Below, one piece after another: positions 1 through 10,969 of a stretch of DNA of 64,000 nucleotides. Both the position numbers and the translations under genes were made by a program. Each line of letters starts with the position of its first letter. The stretch's first letter is position 1. Under the pieces are notes generated by a model. It did not search any database. It was given only the letters and a program-made list of their open reading frames with translations, and had not been told where the DNA came from. The stretch lies in NCBI GenBank assembly GCA_035578155.1, contig JAPWDM010000004.1, forward strand, positions 54,501,876 to 54,565,875, written 5' to 3'. The DNA is from Brachynemurus nebulosus (taxonomy: Eukaryota; Arthropoda; Insecta; Neuroptera; Myrmeleontidae).

Positions 1-202
1 TTTGAAAGTAAACTGCGAAATTTGATGTTATGTTGGATGCTACCACAGGCATATTCATATTTTTATTTTTTATTTTTTTTTTCATCTGTTCTTCAGGTTA
101 CTGATTTTGTGTATTTTTTATTTAAGTGCTTAAAAAATAGTTTTCCGTTTTTTTCCGAAATGGAAAACGATTACTATCTGTATCTTTTGTATAAAAAAAT
201 TT

Positions 203-208
<6 letters not shown>
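1..208. other. AT-rich flank, no gene recognised
   Basis: AT-rich sequence with T-runs. The short open frames here show no recognisable domain. It ends at the first (TA)n tract. Confidence 0.5.

Positions 209-272
<64 letters not shown>
209..272. repeat. (TA)n microsatellite
   Basis: Uninterrupted TA dinucleotide tract directly before a TGTCGTG sequence that may be the start of an LTR. Open frames that read it as alternating Tyr-Ile are artefacts. Confidence 0.97.
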
Positions 273-276
<4 letters not shown>

Positions 277-896
277 GTGCCATGCACAATACATAAAATT
301 TGCCAATTTCAACAAAATTCATCGTCGTAAGATCACGCAACATATCGACATACAGGATGTGAAAATGCAGAAAACAGCATAATCCACGAGCCAGCTACCG
401 GATGTTCCCTAGACATATTAAAATAAAATATATTTTCTATTTCATACATTGTATTTCAATATAAAAATAAATTCTTTGTTAAGCAAATTTTGCAAACTAA
501 ACACAAAAATTATTATAAATTCAATGTAATTTCACCATTTTCAGTTCTGACCGTTTTAATCAGTTTTGATCAATTTTAGTAAATCTTAATAAAGTCGTTT
601 CGTCATTATGTTCAAACTTTTGTACATTATTATTTTAATTATTGTAATAATAATTTTATTTTAATAAAATTAACTTAATTTTAATCTTCGTTTTTCTCAA
701 TCATCACCAAGTCATATCAAACAACTCAAACAAGAAAATCAACTTTTCATAAATTAACAAAATAATAAATAAGTAAAAGTATCAAAACAAATAAAACTTT
801 ATAAAAGTAAATGGAATTTAAATAAAGTGAATAAACAAATCAACAAAAACTTTAACTCAAGTCAAAGCTCCGTTTCTTTCGTTTTTCGTTAAAACA
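273..896 (+). repeat. Candidate 5' LTR of a Ty3/Gypsy element
   Basis: The segment begins TGTCGTG straight after a (TA)n tract and ends AAAACA, giving the TG...CA form of an LTR. It is AT-rich, holds several AATAAA polyadenylation-like signals, and lies upstream of a gag-like leader. A tRNA-primer-like sequence (TGGCGATCCTC) starts at 900. A second similar sequence (TGGCGATTCTGCCAGGAT) lies at 983-1000, so the right edge of the LTR could instead be near 980. No matching 3' LTR was found in the window, so both borders are inferred. Confidence 0.4.
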
Positions 897-982
897 AAGT
901 GGCGATCCTCAATATTCCAAACGGGATCTCCGGTGCCGTCCGGTTTTAATAAGTATTGTTTAAGTTTCGGTCACGACAAATT

Positions 983-1000
983 TGGCGATTCTGCCAGGAT
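983..1000 (+). other. Candidate primer binding site of the first LTR element
   Basis: TGGCGATTCTGCCAGGAT follows ...ACAAAT and precedes the gag leader. It has the TGG start expected of a site that pairs with a tRNA 3' CCA end. The matching tRNA was not identified. A shorter look-alike at 900-910 competes for the role. Confidence 0.35.
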
Positions 1001-1323
1001 AGTTATCTTTCGGTCGACAAAAAGGACAATAAGTGAAAAATGGGATATTGTGAATACAGACTGTGAATTTAGTGTCCACTACCAGCTTGTGGAACCAGCC
1101 CAGATCAAGACGGTGTACAAAAGGAAAATAATGAGCAACCAAACATTGTGCGCTACCAGCTTGGAGTCGAACCAGGTCACGACGGTGTACAACAACTGGA
1201 AAACAACAGAAAAGTCCAACTACAGAGACAGGTCAAGACGCTGCAACCAAATAGCCGAGCTTACACAAGGGTAGGTGGATTGTTGATTTTTCTCTCTGCT
1301 TTTGAGTTATTTTTCAAACCGTA

Positions 1324-2293
1324 AATCCTAATTCACAAAATCCATCCCGATCACAATCTCCAGAAGTCTCCGACGATAATGATGTTCCAATGGAACACAT
1401 CCCTATTTCATTCCTTGCGCAAATGGTAACCCCATTCAACGGAAACCCTTCCGAATTACATAATTTTATACAAAACGCCGAAAATGCCCTCAACCTAGCA
1501 ACTGATTCACAACAAAGAGCGCTAACGGCACTTATATTTTCAAAAGTCTCTTCAGACGTTAAAAATAAATGCTACAAATATTTTATGATTTTATGATTTA
1601 AAAATAAATTTAAAACAAATTTATCAAATAACAGAAAGTCTCACATATTTGCAAGAACAATTAGGAACGTGCAGGCAAAAACCAAATAAATCCATAAAAG
1701 AATTTTATTTAAGATTTTAAAGTTTAAATTCAAAAATTATTCAAAAAATAAAAGAAAACAATATTTCCGAGTCACTATTATTAGGAAAGCTAGCACTCAT
1801 CGAAGAAATGGCATTACGACGGTTTACACACCATTGTAAACCCGAAATATCAAATATTTTACGCCATAAAACTTATTCTTCAATGAATGAAGCTTTGCAC
1901 ATAGCAAGCGAAGAAGAAGCATTTCTTAACGTTCAAAACCAATTTAAAAATCTTAACGTTAATAATTCTCAACCTCGTAAATATTGTAAAATATGTAAAC
2001 GATCAAATCATAATACAAAGGATTGTAGGAGTAAATCAAATTACCCATCGTATAACAATCCTCCAAATCGATCAGATAATAATAGATCGATAATTAAACA
2101 ATGCACATATTGCAATTTTAAGGGTCATACTATTGAAGAGTGTAGAAAAAAGCAATATAACGGAAGATTAAATAACCCTAATCCAAAAGTAGCACATGCA
2201 AATGATAATTTAAACTTAAAAACGCTCGGGTTGACAGATGCCGCAACAACGAGCAAACAAGTAGAATCGGCTTCAAAAAAATTCATTGATTAA
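1324..2293 (+). pseudogene. gag: Decayed Ty3/Gypsy gag (capsid plus two zinc knuckles)
   Basis: Gag would form the particle and bind the element RNA. The first part, read from about 1324 through ATG 1390 to a stop at 1596, carries the FNGNPSELHNFI-type capsid motif found in 17.6/297-like Gag proteins. The frame then shifts. A second frame from about 1634 to 2293 continues the capsid and has an internal stop near 1718. It ends in two CX2CX4HX4C zinc knuckles, CKICKRSNHNTKDC and CTYCNFKGHTIEEC. The frameshift and in-frame stops make it non-functional. Codons remain readable, so decay is moderate. A gag of the same general kind, still open, lies at 63,053 in the same window, but the two are clearly different families. 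Confidence 0.8.
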
Positions 2294-2638
2294 AAATTAA
2301 TTTTTAATTGTCCACATTCAAAAACTAACGAATTTATTTTCCTAATCGATACTGGTGCAAGTGTCAGTCTGCTAAAATTAAATAACTTAAATCCAAATTA
2401 CAATACCGAAATATATACAAGTATTAAACCAAATATTAGCGGTATAACAGACGGCGTAATACAACCTTACGGACCTGTTACAATCTTTTTGCCTAAAAAT
2501 AATTTTAACTTTCATCATTATCTTCATTTAGCAGATAGCGATAAAGTCCCATTTCACGGAATAATTGGTTCTGGTTTTTTGGCAAAATATAACGCAGTTA
2601 TTGATTATAAAAATATGCATCTATATTCTAAAATTTGA
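2294..2638 (+). pseudogene. pro: Ty3/Gypsy aspartic protease remnant
   Basis: In the same frame as the zinc-knuckle part of gag, but after a TAA stop, a readable stretch contains FLIDTGASVSLL. The DTGA is the catalytic motif of retroviral-type aspartic proteases. The stretch ends with IIGSGFLAKYNAVIDY, which matches the usual C-terminal ILG-x-x-F-L motif of Gypsy proteases. The product would mature the Gag-Pol polyprotein. The frame stops at about 2636, exactly where the foldback element at 2629 begins. No reverse transcriptase or integrase follows, so the rest of the element is deleted or displaced. Confidence 0.8.
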
Positions 2639-4199
2639 AAAAATTCAATTTTTTCAAATTCTCTTTTTTCATTTTGGGTGCCTGCGTTTGTATGAATTTT
2701 TGAGTGCATATTTCTATAAAATCGGCCAAAATAAACACTTTTTCAAGAATAATAAAAACGATATGTCGCTTCATTTTCGAGATACTGAGCGTGAAAATTG
2801 TGGAAATTGACTTTATATTGATGACTACGACTTCCTGGAAACCGTGATTTGAGTGCATATTTCGATAAAACTGGCCAAAATAAACATTTTTCCAAGAATT
2901 AAAAAAATCTATATTTTACTTCGTTTTTGGGATATCGGGTGTGAAAATTTATGAAAATTGACTTTAAGTTGATGACTACGACCTTCTGGGAATTGGGAAC
3001 CACGATTTGATTGCATATTTTTGTAAAACCGGCCAAAATAAAAACTTTTTTAAGAATAAAATCCGCTCATGTTAATTGTTAATTGTAGCAGGATATATTG
3101 CAGAATCATTATACCGACGTCACTATCCTGATCATCGTGAAAGGTTACATCCGTTATTTTCTGCCGCGTTCTAATGCCGCATATCCTCGAGTTTTCGTTG
3201 TTGCCCAGCGCACTGCACGCACTATGAAACTGCGATGCCGCTTCTGGAACTACGGCTACACGAAAAGATGATGGCAGTATGGATCAAAACATGTCGCAAA
3301 ATTAATTGACTAAAAGTGGTATTTTTGCAAAGTATAGTGTGTTATGAATTATTTATTAGCATAAGAATTATCATAAAGTAACCCTCATGTCAATTAAATT
3401 CACACGGATGGGGCATAGACGATGGGAACAAAGTTAGGATAGAGACCGACCGATCCCACTCCCCTCATCCCTTAAAATTGGCGCCAATATAACCCATCTA
3501 TTGAACATCGTAAACTCCGTACTTTAAGTTGTTCTATATTGATAAATTATATATAAAACTGTAAAAAACCAGTTCATAACCTATTTTCAAACTTTGGAGC
3601 TCGACCTCTTTAAAACGAAGAGAGATATCGAGTTTTTATTTTTAAAAAAATGTTTTGGCCGATTTTACATATACACTCAAATCACGGCTCTCAGGGAGTC
3701 GTAGTTATCAACCTAAGGTCAATTTCCACTACTTTCACGCTCGATATCTAGAAAACAAAATGAGGAATCGATTTTTATATTCTTGAAAAAGTATTTATTT
3801 TGGCCGATTTTACCAGAATATGCACTCAAATCACGGCTCTCGGGGAGTCTTAGTTATCAATCTAAAGTTAATTTCCACTAATTTCGGGCTCAATATCTGG
3901 AAAATGAAGTGATATATCAATTTTTTTTATTCTTGAAAAAGTGTTTATTTTTGCCGATTTTACCAGAATATGCATTCAAATATGGCGTTGGGGTAATCCT
4001 AGTTGTTAACATTAAGCCAATTTTTTTAATTTTCGCGTTCGATATCTCGAAAACGAAGTGAGATATCGAATTTTCTTATTCTTTAAAAAGTTTTTATTTT
4101 GGTCTATTTTATCGAAATATGCACTCAAAAATTCATACAAATACAGACACACAAAATGAGAAAAGAAAATTTGAAAAAATTGAATTTTATCAAATTTTA
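2629..4199. mobile_element. Foldback-type element with tandem subrepeats in both arms
   Basis: The left end (TAAAATTTGAAAAAATTC) is the reverse complement, with few mismatches, of the right end at 4180-4199. Both arms are built from units of about 150 bp marked by TGAGTGCATATTTC and GGCCAAAATAAA. The left arm (to about 3060) has roughly 2.5 units. The right arm (about 3600-4199) has roughly 3.5 inverted units. The middle is unrelated single-copy-like sequence. It truncates the Gypsy protease. No clear target duplication could be read at the edges. Confidence 0.7.
3109..3159 (+). pseudogene. Possible transposase helix-turn-helix remnant
   Basis: One frame reads LYRRHYPDHRERLHPLF. This resembles the conserved N-terminal motif of insect mariner-like and DUF4817 proteins, whose typical form is LYxERxPxRxxPxxxxF. 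A stop follows shortly. The likeness is short and from memory, and nothing else of a transposase was readable in the foldback core. Confidence 0.3.
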
Positions 4200-6100
4200 A
4201 AACAGTTTCCCAGCCTTTCCATTATCGATATCGATTTGTAATATTTTTTTAACTAATCCGCCGTAGCGACAAACATTCAAAAGAAAAAATCATTAAAGTC
4301 GGAGCAGTAGTTTTTCTTTTAGAGCCAAAAATAGGTGGAGCCGTGCTTCTTCATAATTACCTTATTTTTTATTTTTTTTTGTAATTGTATTAAAATGTGT
4401 AAACGTAACTGTAATAAAAGTATATAGAGGCTAACAAAATTCCAAGATATGTACTGTAATTTGTAGTTTGAAATATTTAATTTACTGTACTACTAGCATA
4501 AGCAGACATTATACACTGGAGTATTAAATTTTCAATTTTTAATTTTCAACTAGTCATCATATTCCAGCTGCGCACCTTCTGCATTTCATTATTCATCATC
4601 CATCACTGTGTCAACCACGGGAGTGTAGGTACAGTTTGTAAGTGTCTCAAATTATTTACTGTTTAATTTTCATCAATTAATACTAAAAATAACTAATAAT
4701 ATATGTACAGTTATTATAGTTATGAAATTTGTGTTTATAGAAAAAATAATGATTATTTGTTGTTACTAGTCTGTTAGGTATATGAGGTCATTAATTAAAT
4801 GTCGCCATTTATAATTACATACGCTCAGACTGTCTATGTCAACAATAAGGCGGTTGGTATTTGAAAATATCATTATGGAAAATCAATATTAACTTTTCAT
4901 TAAAGTAATTGAAATCATGCAGTGAATATTCCGTAATAGGTACATTTCTTTTATTTATTAAGAGGTCTACTGCTTCAAGTACTTTTAAATTGTTGAGTTC
5001 CAATTAAATAATGGCAATAAAAAATGATTCTTATTTAAGTTTTTTATTTATGATGTTCAAGAGCAAATTTACAGTTCTGGTATCTATGAACGCAATAAAG
5101 TTTTCTCCCCCTTCACTGTTCCGTACATTTGCATTAAATTTATATTTGTATCTTTTAAAAATTTTTAATTAGAATCTTCTGTTTGAAAATGAACTGACGG
5201 TTCGAAACAATATTGCCACAGTTTCAAAAATAAAAGTGGTATATTGTGAAATAAAATATCTGTTTATTATTTACAAGTATAGAACACTATAAACGCTCAA
5301 ATCTATTAATATTCTGTTATTTATTAACATTTGAAAAAATTCTATAATTTACTGATAATTAATTTATTAACTAAAAGAAAAATATTAGAATTCTTTTTAC
5401 CTATACGTACTCTGTATAATATTTGTGGGTGCGTTTTATAAAATTGATAAAAACCTGAAAATATTAGCAGTGCTTGTTACAAATTTAAAAAAAAAATCAA
5501 AGGCTATATTTTGAAAAGCAAATCCTCATATATACAGAAATTATGCGCTGCAACCTAACTTTTAGTTTATACGACCGTGCCTTATAAATGAATATTTAAA
5601 TTCAGTTTTGGTATAAGAACTATGTGTTTGCAAATCAAATTTAAAAATTGTATAAATGTACGTAATGCCTATTTGCTGTGAAGCTACTTTTCATAGTCAC
5701 ATATTTCGGAAACATATTTGATGTTTGACGATTTTTATGTACTGATTTTACATAGGTACGTTTGTTCAGTTTTGTAAGACATTTTTTGAAAATATCCAAT
5801 TTGTAAAATAGTGTATCTTAATTTTATTATTTTATCTTAAAATCCTAGAAAAATTATATTTTGCAACAAATTAATCAAGCAACTTTTTAGTTGTTTTGGA
5901 ACTGAAAAACAACACATGTATCTTTCTTTGTTTATTGTATTCACACGAATATATGGCTGTTTGAAATGGAATTAATCCGCTTCTACCTTGTTATTGGTTG
6001 AAAGGGCAGGTGATATTTTCATACAATGCATATTACCAATACTTCCAAAACTTTTTAACATTCTCTTGTTGTTTATAGGTTTTCACATATACCCACATAC
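4200..6100. other. AT-rich region without recognised genes
   Basis: No coding region or intact element recognised. Around 5227-5340 there is a diverged copy of a dispersed sequence (AAAGTGGTAT...TTTATTATTTACAA) that also occurs near 3315 and 40,571. Confidence 0.5.
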
Positions 6101-6773
6101 TAGAGATGTTGTTCGCGCGTGATTTTTTCGTACCACGATGCTGCTCACGACGTTCACGCGTGATTGTTAGTAAAATCTGAAGTTACTGCCGTGAGTAGAC
6201 ATGAACGTGAGTTAAGTTTTGTTGGAGTGAATTTTCGTGATCGCTGGAACGTACTGCCACTCACGAAAAAAATTTTTTACTGTTTTGTTTTCTAGTTGAT
6301 CCTATAACTTGAAAAATGATATAATTTTTGTCAAAAAAAAAAAAAAAAATTACAAAACACTAAATTCTAAATTAAACTAAAGTACCTATAAGATTTATGA
6401 TAGATCATCCTACGACGTAAATTACAGATTTTTAACCCAGATCTCGCGGTGTTATATAAACTCTCAAATCTATGTTATATGGTCTATGGATTGACTATAG
6501 TTAAATTTAAATATATACAAGTGACCTGATTCACGCCATTCGCGAAAATATACATGAATGACGTGAGTCACGTAATTTACGAAAATATACGTGATGGACG
6601 TGAGCCATTGCCTCGTGTTTAGATGTGAGTGGCGTGACACGAGGCAAAATATACTACGTGATCATGCGTGAACAAAAATATGCTAATTTTTATTTTCATG
6701 ATTGTGCGTGAGCTTTTAAAACCGACTGTGAGCGTGAGCGATCGCGAAAGGAAAAGTACTCACGACATCTCTA
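6101..6773. mobile_element. hAT-like MITE with 8-bp target duplication
   Basis: The ends are TAGAGATGTTG at the left and CGACATCTCTA at the right, a short terminal inverted repeat of hAT style. The flanks CCACATAC (6093-6100) and CTACATAT (6774-6781) match at 6 of 8 positions, as expected for an aged 8-bp hAT duplication. There is no transposase frame. The inside is dense in CGTGA/TCACG pentamers on both strands, which may be subterminal transposase-binding motifs. Confidence 0.75.
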
Positions 6774-6825
6774 CTACATATATAAGATGATTCTAGGTTT
6801 TAGTAGCAATCATACGAATCATACA

Positions 6826-7322
<497 letters not shown>

Positions 7323-8312
7323 TGGTGCCGCGACTAAATAACTGTGGACAAAATAACCGCGACAAAACAACCGTGACAAAATAACCGTGGAACAAAATAA
7401 CCGACCGACAAAATTACCTAAGACAAAATAACCAAACGACAAAATAACTGTAAGCAAAATAACAGAACAACAAAATAATCATCGTTAATTATTCTTTTGA
7501 GGGTACATGCGTCTGTGGTATGATTAAGATTTTTTTTGCTCCCAATACATAATGTAAAAGATGACTAAATTGCAATAGACGTTAGATGTTGGCATTTAAA
7601 CTACTGCATTTAAAAACGAACGTTATAGGGTGAAAACTATTGTATTTAAAAAGTTAAGCTTGGGAAATATTATTTCAAATAGTAGATGATATAAAAACTA
7701 TGTAGTAAGATTATAAGTTAGTTAGGTTAAGGTTATAAGTTTTTTTTAAATTTTAGGTAGATGATGGTGGTGACGCTAAAACTAGATGGTGACGCTAGTT
7801 AAGGTTAGGTTAGTTTAGACAATATACTTCGACTTTGGGATAAAAACTAATTAGGTTAAGGTTATAGGTGGTGGGGTTAGTTAAGGTTAGGTTAGTTTAG
7901 TTAGTTTTGACAATATACTTCGACTTTGACATAAAAATTAGGTGGTGAGGTTAGTTAAGGTTACCCTTTGCCCGAAGGTTAGGTTAGTTTTGATAATATA
8001 CTTTGATTTTTGATATAAAAACTAGGTACTGGGGTTAGTTAAGGTTATACTTTGTCCGAAGGTTAGGTTATTTTTGACATTATATTTTGTGATTAAATAT
8101 AACGCACAACAAAAACGTAAGTATTTACAAGATATTGCTAAATTTTTATCTTTCTAATTATAGATTTAATATTTTAACAAAATAATAAATAGATAAACTT
8201 TAAGGTTATTTTTCAGTTTGGTTATTTTGTCGTTCGGTTATTTTGTTCACAGTTACTTTGTCTAAGGTTATTTTGTCGCGTTTATTTTGTCCGCGGTTAT
8301 TTTGTCGCGACC
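7323..8312. mobile_element. TIR element with ACAAAATAACC-unit ends
   Basis: The left arm (7323-7480) and right arm (8205-8312) are inverted copies, each a run of 12-16 bp units around ACAAAATAACCG. The outermost bases are TGGTGCCGCGAC and GTCGCGACC. The flanks carry the same seven bases AATTCAA (7316-7322 and 8313-8319), a good target duplication. No transposase frame is present. The core holds diverged tandem copies of a segment of roughly 80 bp rich in GGTTAGGTTAG. The superfamily is unassigned; Mutator-like or foldback elements would fit a duplication of 7-9 bp. Confidence 0.8.
7695..8090. repeat. Diverged tandem repeats rich in GGTTA inside the TIR element
   Basis: About four copies share AGTTAAGGTTAGGTTAG followed by GACAATATACTTCGACTTTG and a run of AAAACTA. 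The GGTTA strings resemble the insect telomere unit TTAGG only over two or three units. Confidence 0.65.
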
Positions 8313-8915
8313 AATTCAACTTCAGTGTGATTATTTAAGACAAAATTTACCTAGTGACGGTAGTCCTGTTAAAACTTATTGTGAACTATAAAATATAAAT
8401 ATTTATTTCTAAAGCTGAACAAAATAATGTTTAGCTTCTAATTTTTTTGACGTTAGTTTTGTGTACTCGTTCTGTGATATAATAGAGGTACCTATAATGT
8501 ATGCATACTTTATTTTATAAATAAAATTATTTTTACAAAAATGTGTTATTTTAATTGAATTGTTTCTTTATTATGGCTATTTACAAAAAATGAGTATATT
8601 TTAGCGTTGACGTAAATTTTGTATTTTAAATTACATTTTAAATATTATTGAATTCTAGTCATCATCTAATCTGTATCTAATACTCATTTTTATTAAGTAG
8701 CTTCTTTTTCTATAATGTATTTTCAGGACTGATGAGACTTAAAGATAATTATGAATAAAGTATTAAACAGGTAGGTACTTATTTGGAAGTATTTATCATT
8801 TAAATATTTTGTATTATATTAACATTTATATTATGTTATAGTAAGGACATTATATTAAATTTTACTACATATAGAAGATGTTCAATTTACTACATATAGC
8901 AGATGATCAATTTAC
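8313..8915. other. AT-rich spacer, no gene recognised
   Basis: No coding potential or element structure noticed beyond the AATTCAA target duplication at its left edge. Confidence 0.45.
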
Positions 8916-8919
8916 ATCG

Positions 8920-9262
8920 TCTGATGTAAAATTACATAAAATATGGAATGTACTATCAGAAAACATTTGTAATGTAATTTTACATATTTTAGGTAATTAA
9001 TTTACATATTTTATTGTAAAATTACATACGAAATGTAATTTGAAAAAAATTCATGATGTTATTTTGCATATTTCGGATAAACGGTTTACGAAGACTGATG
9101 TAAAATTACATATGAAATGTAATGTGTAAAACATGTACAAAGTAATTTTACATGTCGTACGTAATTAATTTACATTGAGTGGTGTAAAATTACATCCGAA
9201 GTGTAATGTAAAACATTCTCCAATGTAACTTTAAATAGAAAAATGTTATTAACATTTCGATA
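8920..9262. repeat. Tandem repeats of about 84 bp built on TGTAAAATTACA palindromes
   Basis: TGTAAAATTACAT or a close variant recurs near 8930, 9020, 9099 and 9182, alternating with its relatives AATGTAATTTTACAT and GTAATTAATTTACAT. The period is roughly 80-90 bp, with about four diverged units. Each unit contains short inverted repeats, so single strands could fold. Confidence 0.65.
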
Positions 9263-9277
9263 TGTAATTTTACAATA

Positions 9278-9309
9278 TTTAATGTTGGCAATTAAATGCC
9301 AACATTAAA
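9278..9309. repeat. Short hairpin
   Basis: TTTAATGTTGGCA (9278-9290) is the exact reverse complement of TGCCAACATTAAA (9297-9309), with a 6-base loop. It may be the edge of the 84-bp repeat block. It is not followed by a T-run and no terminator role is implied. Confidence 0.8.
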
Positions 9310-10096
9310 TTTTGTAAAATTTTTTAACAGTATAGGTTCTAACTTATTTAAGTTTTACTCACTTTTAACCTATAATAATATTTTCTGTTTATATGCTGTA
9401 TAAAAATTTCCAGTTATTTAATTCTACTATAGCCCTTTCTTTGAATAAAGTTTTCCATTATTTAGATGAACCTATCAGAATTGAATAAAATTTCAGTTTG
9501 ACATTTAGCCAGATCTTGTTTGTTTACTTTGTTTATTTAATTTTATCCATCACTTCGTCTGCTATTTGTAAAAAAAAGAAAAACCATTGCAAGAATGCTA
9601 TTGAATTTATATTCTATAGGAATTTGCAAATAATAAGAAATTTTCTTTTTAGTTTTATTAATTTACTGCTGATACTTATATCTCGTCTCTGCGTACTGAT
9701 TTAATGTTAAAGACCTTTAAAAACTATCAAAAATATTAAATGAATGTTGAGTGAAAATTAGCTCAAAATTTGTTACTAAAAAAAAAAAATTATTAAAACA
9801 TAAACATTTTCTATAATTATGAAGTTTCCACATCAATGACATTTTTCAAAACAGTTTTAGAGCAATTTATTGCAATCACAGTTACATAATTGCAGAATTT
9901 TCGTTAAGTTGAACCATTTTGATAAAAAGTTATTTGTTTTTCCTCGATTTTTTCCTCGATACTTCCTCGATTTTTAGATATTTTCTCATGGAATATGTTA
10001 TATTTGAATTTATTGACGAGTCTATGGATAGTAATGTCGCAGGTAGATATGCTAATGTTGATAATTTTAATCCTCCCACAATTGTAAGATTTAAAA
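9310..10096. other. AT-rich region without recognised genes
   Basis: Short open frames at 9498-9704 and 9919-10113 show no family resemblance. They are probably chance frames in AT-rich DNA. Confidence 0.45.
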
Positions 10097-10140
10097 AAAT
10101 ACCCCTATCGTAACATCCTGCATAACATACCGAATTTCCA
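10097..10140 (-). mobile_element. R2 family, 3'-end fragment
   Basis: ATACCCCTATCGTAACATCC and the following CATAACATACCGAATTTCC match the inverted right end of family R2 (see 59,542-60,086). Only the terminus is present. Confidence 0.6.
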
Positions 10141-10969
10141 AATATTTTCTATAATTAAATTGTTTAATTGATTTTAATTGTTATGTGGTCTTTTTCGTTA
10201 TGGACGCTCTTTAATAGATTTGTTGCAGAAATAATATATAATTAGAGAAGTCGGAAACTGAAGAATGAATTACTATGATAGAGAAGTCTTTGGTAAAGTT
10301 ATCATATTTTAAAATTTAAATAAAACTAATCTAGTTTTTTCATTATATCGAGATAAACTAATGCCTGCGTACGATGAAATAACAAAAATAATTATCTATA
10401 AAAGTAAATTAAGGTAATATTGTCTTAACTTGTCATTATTGTCTAATAAAATATTTACATAAGGCATATGCCATACCATTATGTACGTATAGGCATTACA
10501 TGAGTTTGAACTTGTGTTAATGTTTCTGTGTATATCGCATTATAAATTATAATTACAATTAAAATATGAATACAGAAAATTGCCAGGTGTAAAATGTAAT
10601 AAAAGCACTTATTTTTTACAATTAATTATTAAAATACCTACTTTCGTTCTTTTTGTATAAATATAATTTCATTATGTCATTTAATATATGATATTAATTG
10701 AATATTATAAACAATTAACTTTTTAATTGCTTTATTAAGACAGTGCTTTGAACAATTTGTATCTGTAATAATAATTTTCATTATACTTATTATAAATATA
10801 GTTGCAATTTATAATAAATTAATAACAATGTTATTATAATTATTTTAAGAAAAATAACTAATTTTTGCGAAAGTACTACGTAACTTGCGGAATTGTTAAG
10901 TGAATTGTCAATTGAAGTTAGCCAAGTTAAGTTTTTACTAACGAAATCGAATTAACAAAACGATGTATT
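10141..10969. other. AT-rich region without recognised genes
   Basis: Very AT-rich. No coding region, repeat border or RNA gene recognised. Confidence 0.45.

Noticed and set aside
22..330. Open frames with long Tyr-Ile repeats (also at 25,354, 34,818, 45,482, 53,191-53,527, 59,521, 62,219)
   Set aside because: They are translations of (TA)n microsatellites and have no other coding character.
273..896. Certain LTR with exact borders
   Set aside because: No 3' LTR is available and two primer-site candidates compete, so only a candidate LTR is reported.
933..1274. 113-codon frame in the leader of the first LTR element
   Set aside because: It lies between LTR and gag, has no family resemblance and overlaps the primer-site candidates.
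7695..8090. Telomere
   Set aside because: GGTTAGG strings are only two or three units long and belong to longer tandem units within a transposon flanked by a target duplication.
8920..9262. CRISPR-like array
   Set aside because: The repeats are diverged, the intervals are themselves repeated rather than unique, and the DNA is eukaryotic.
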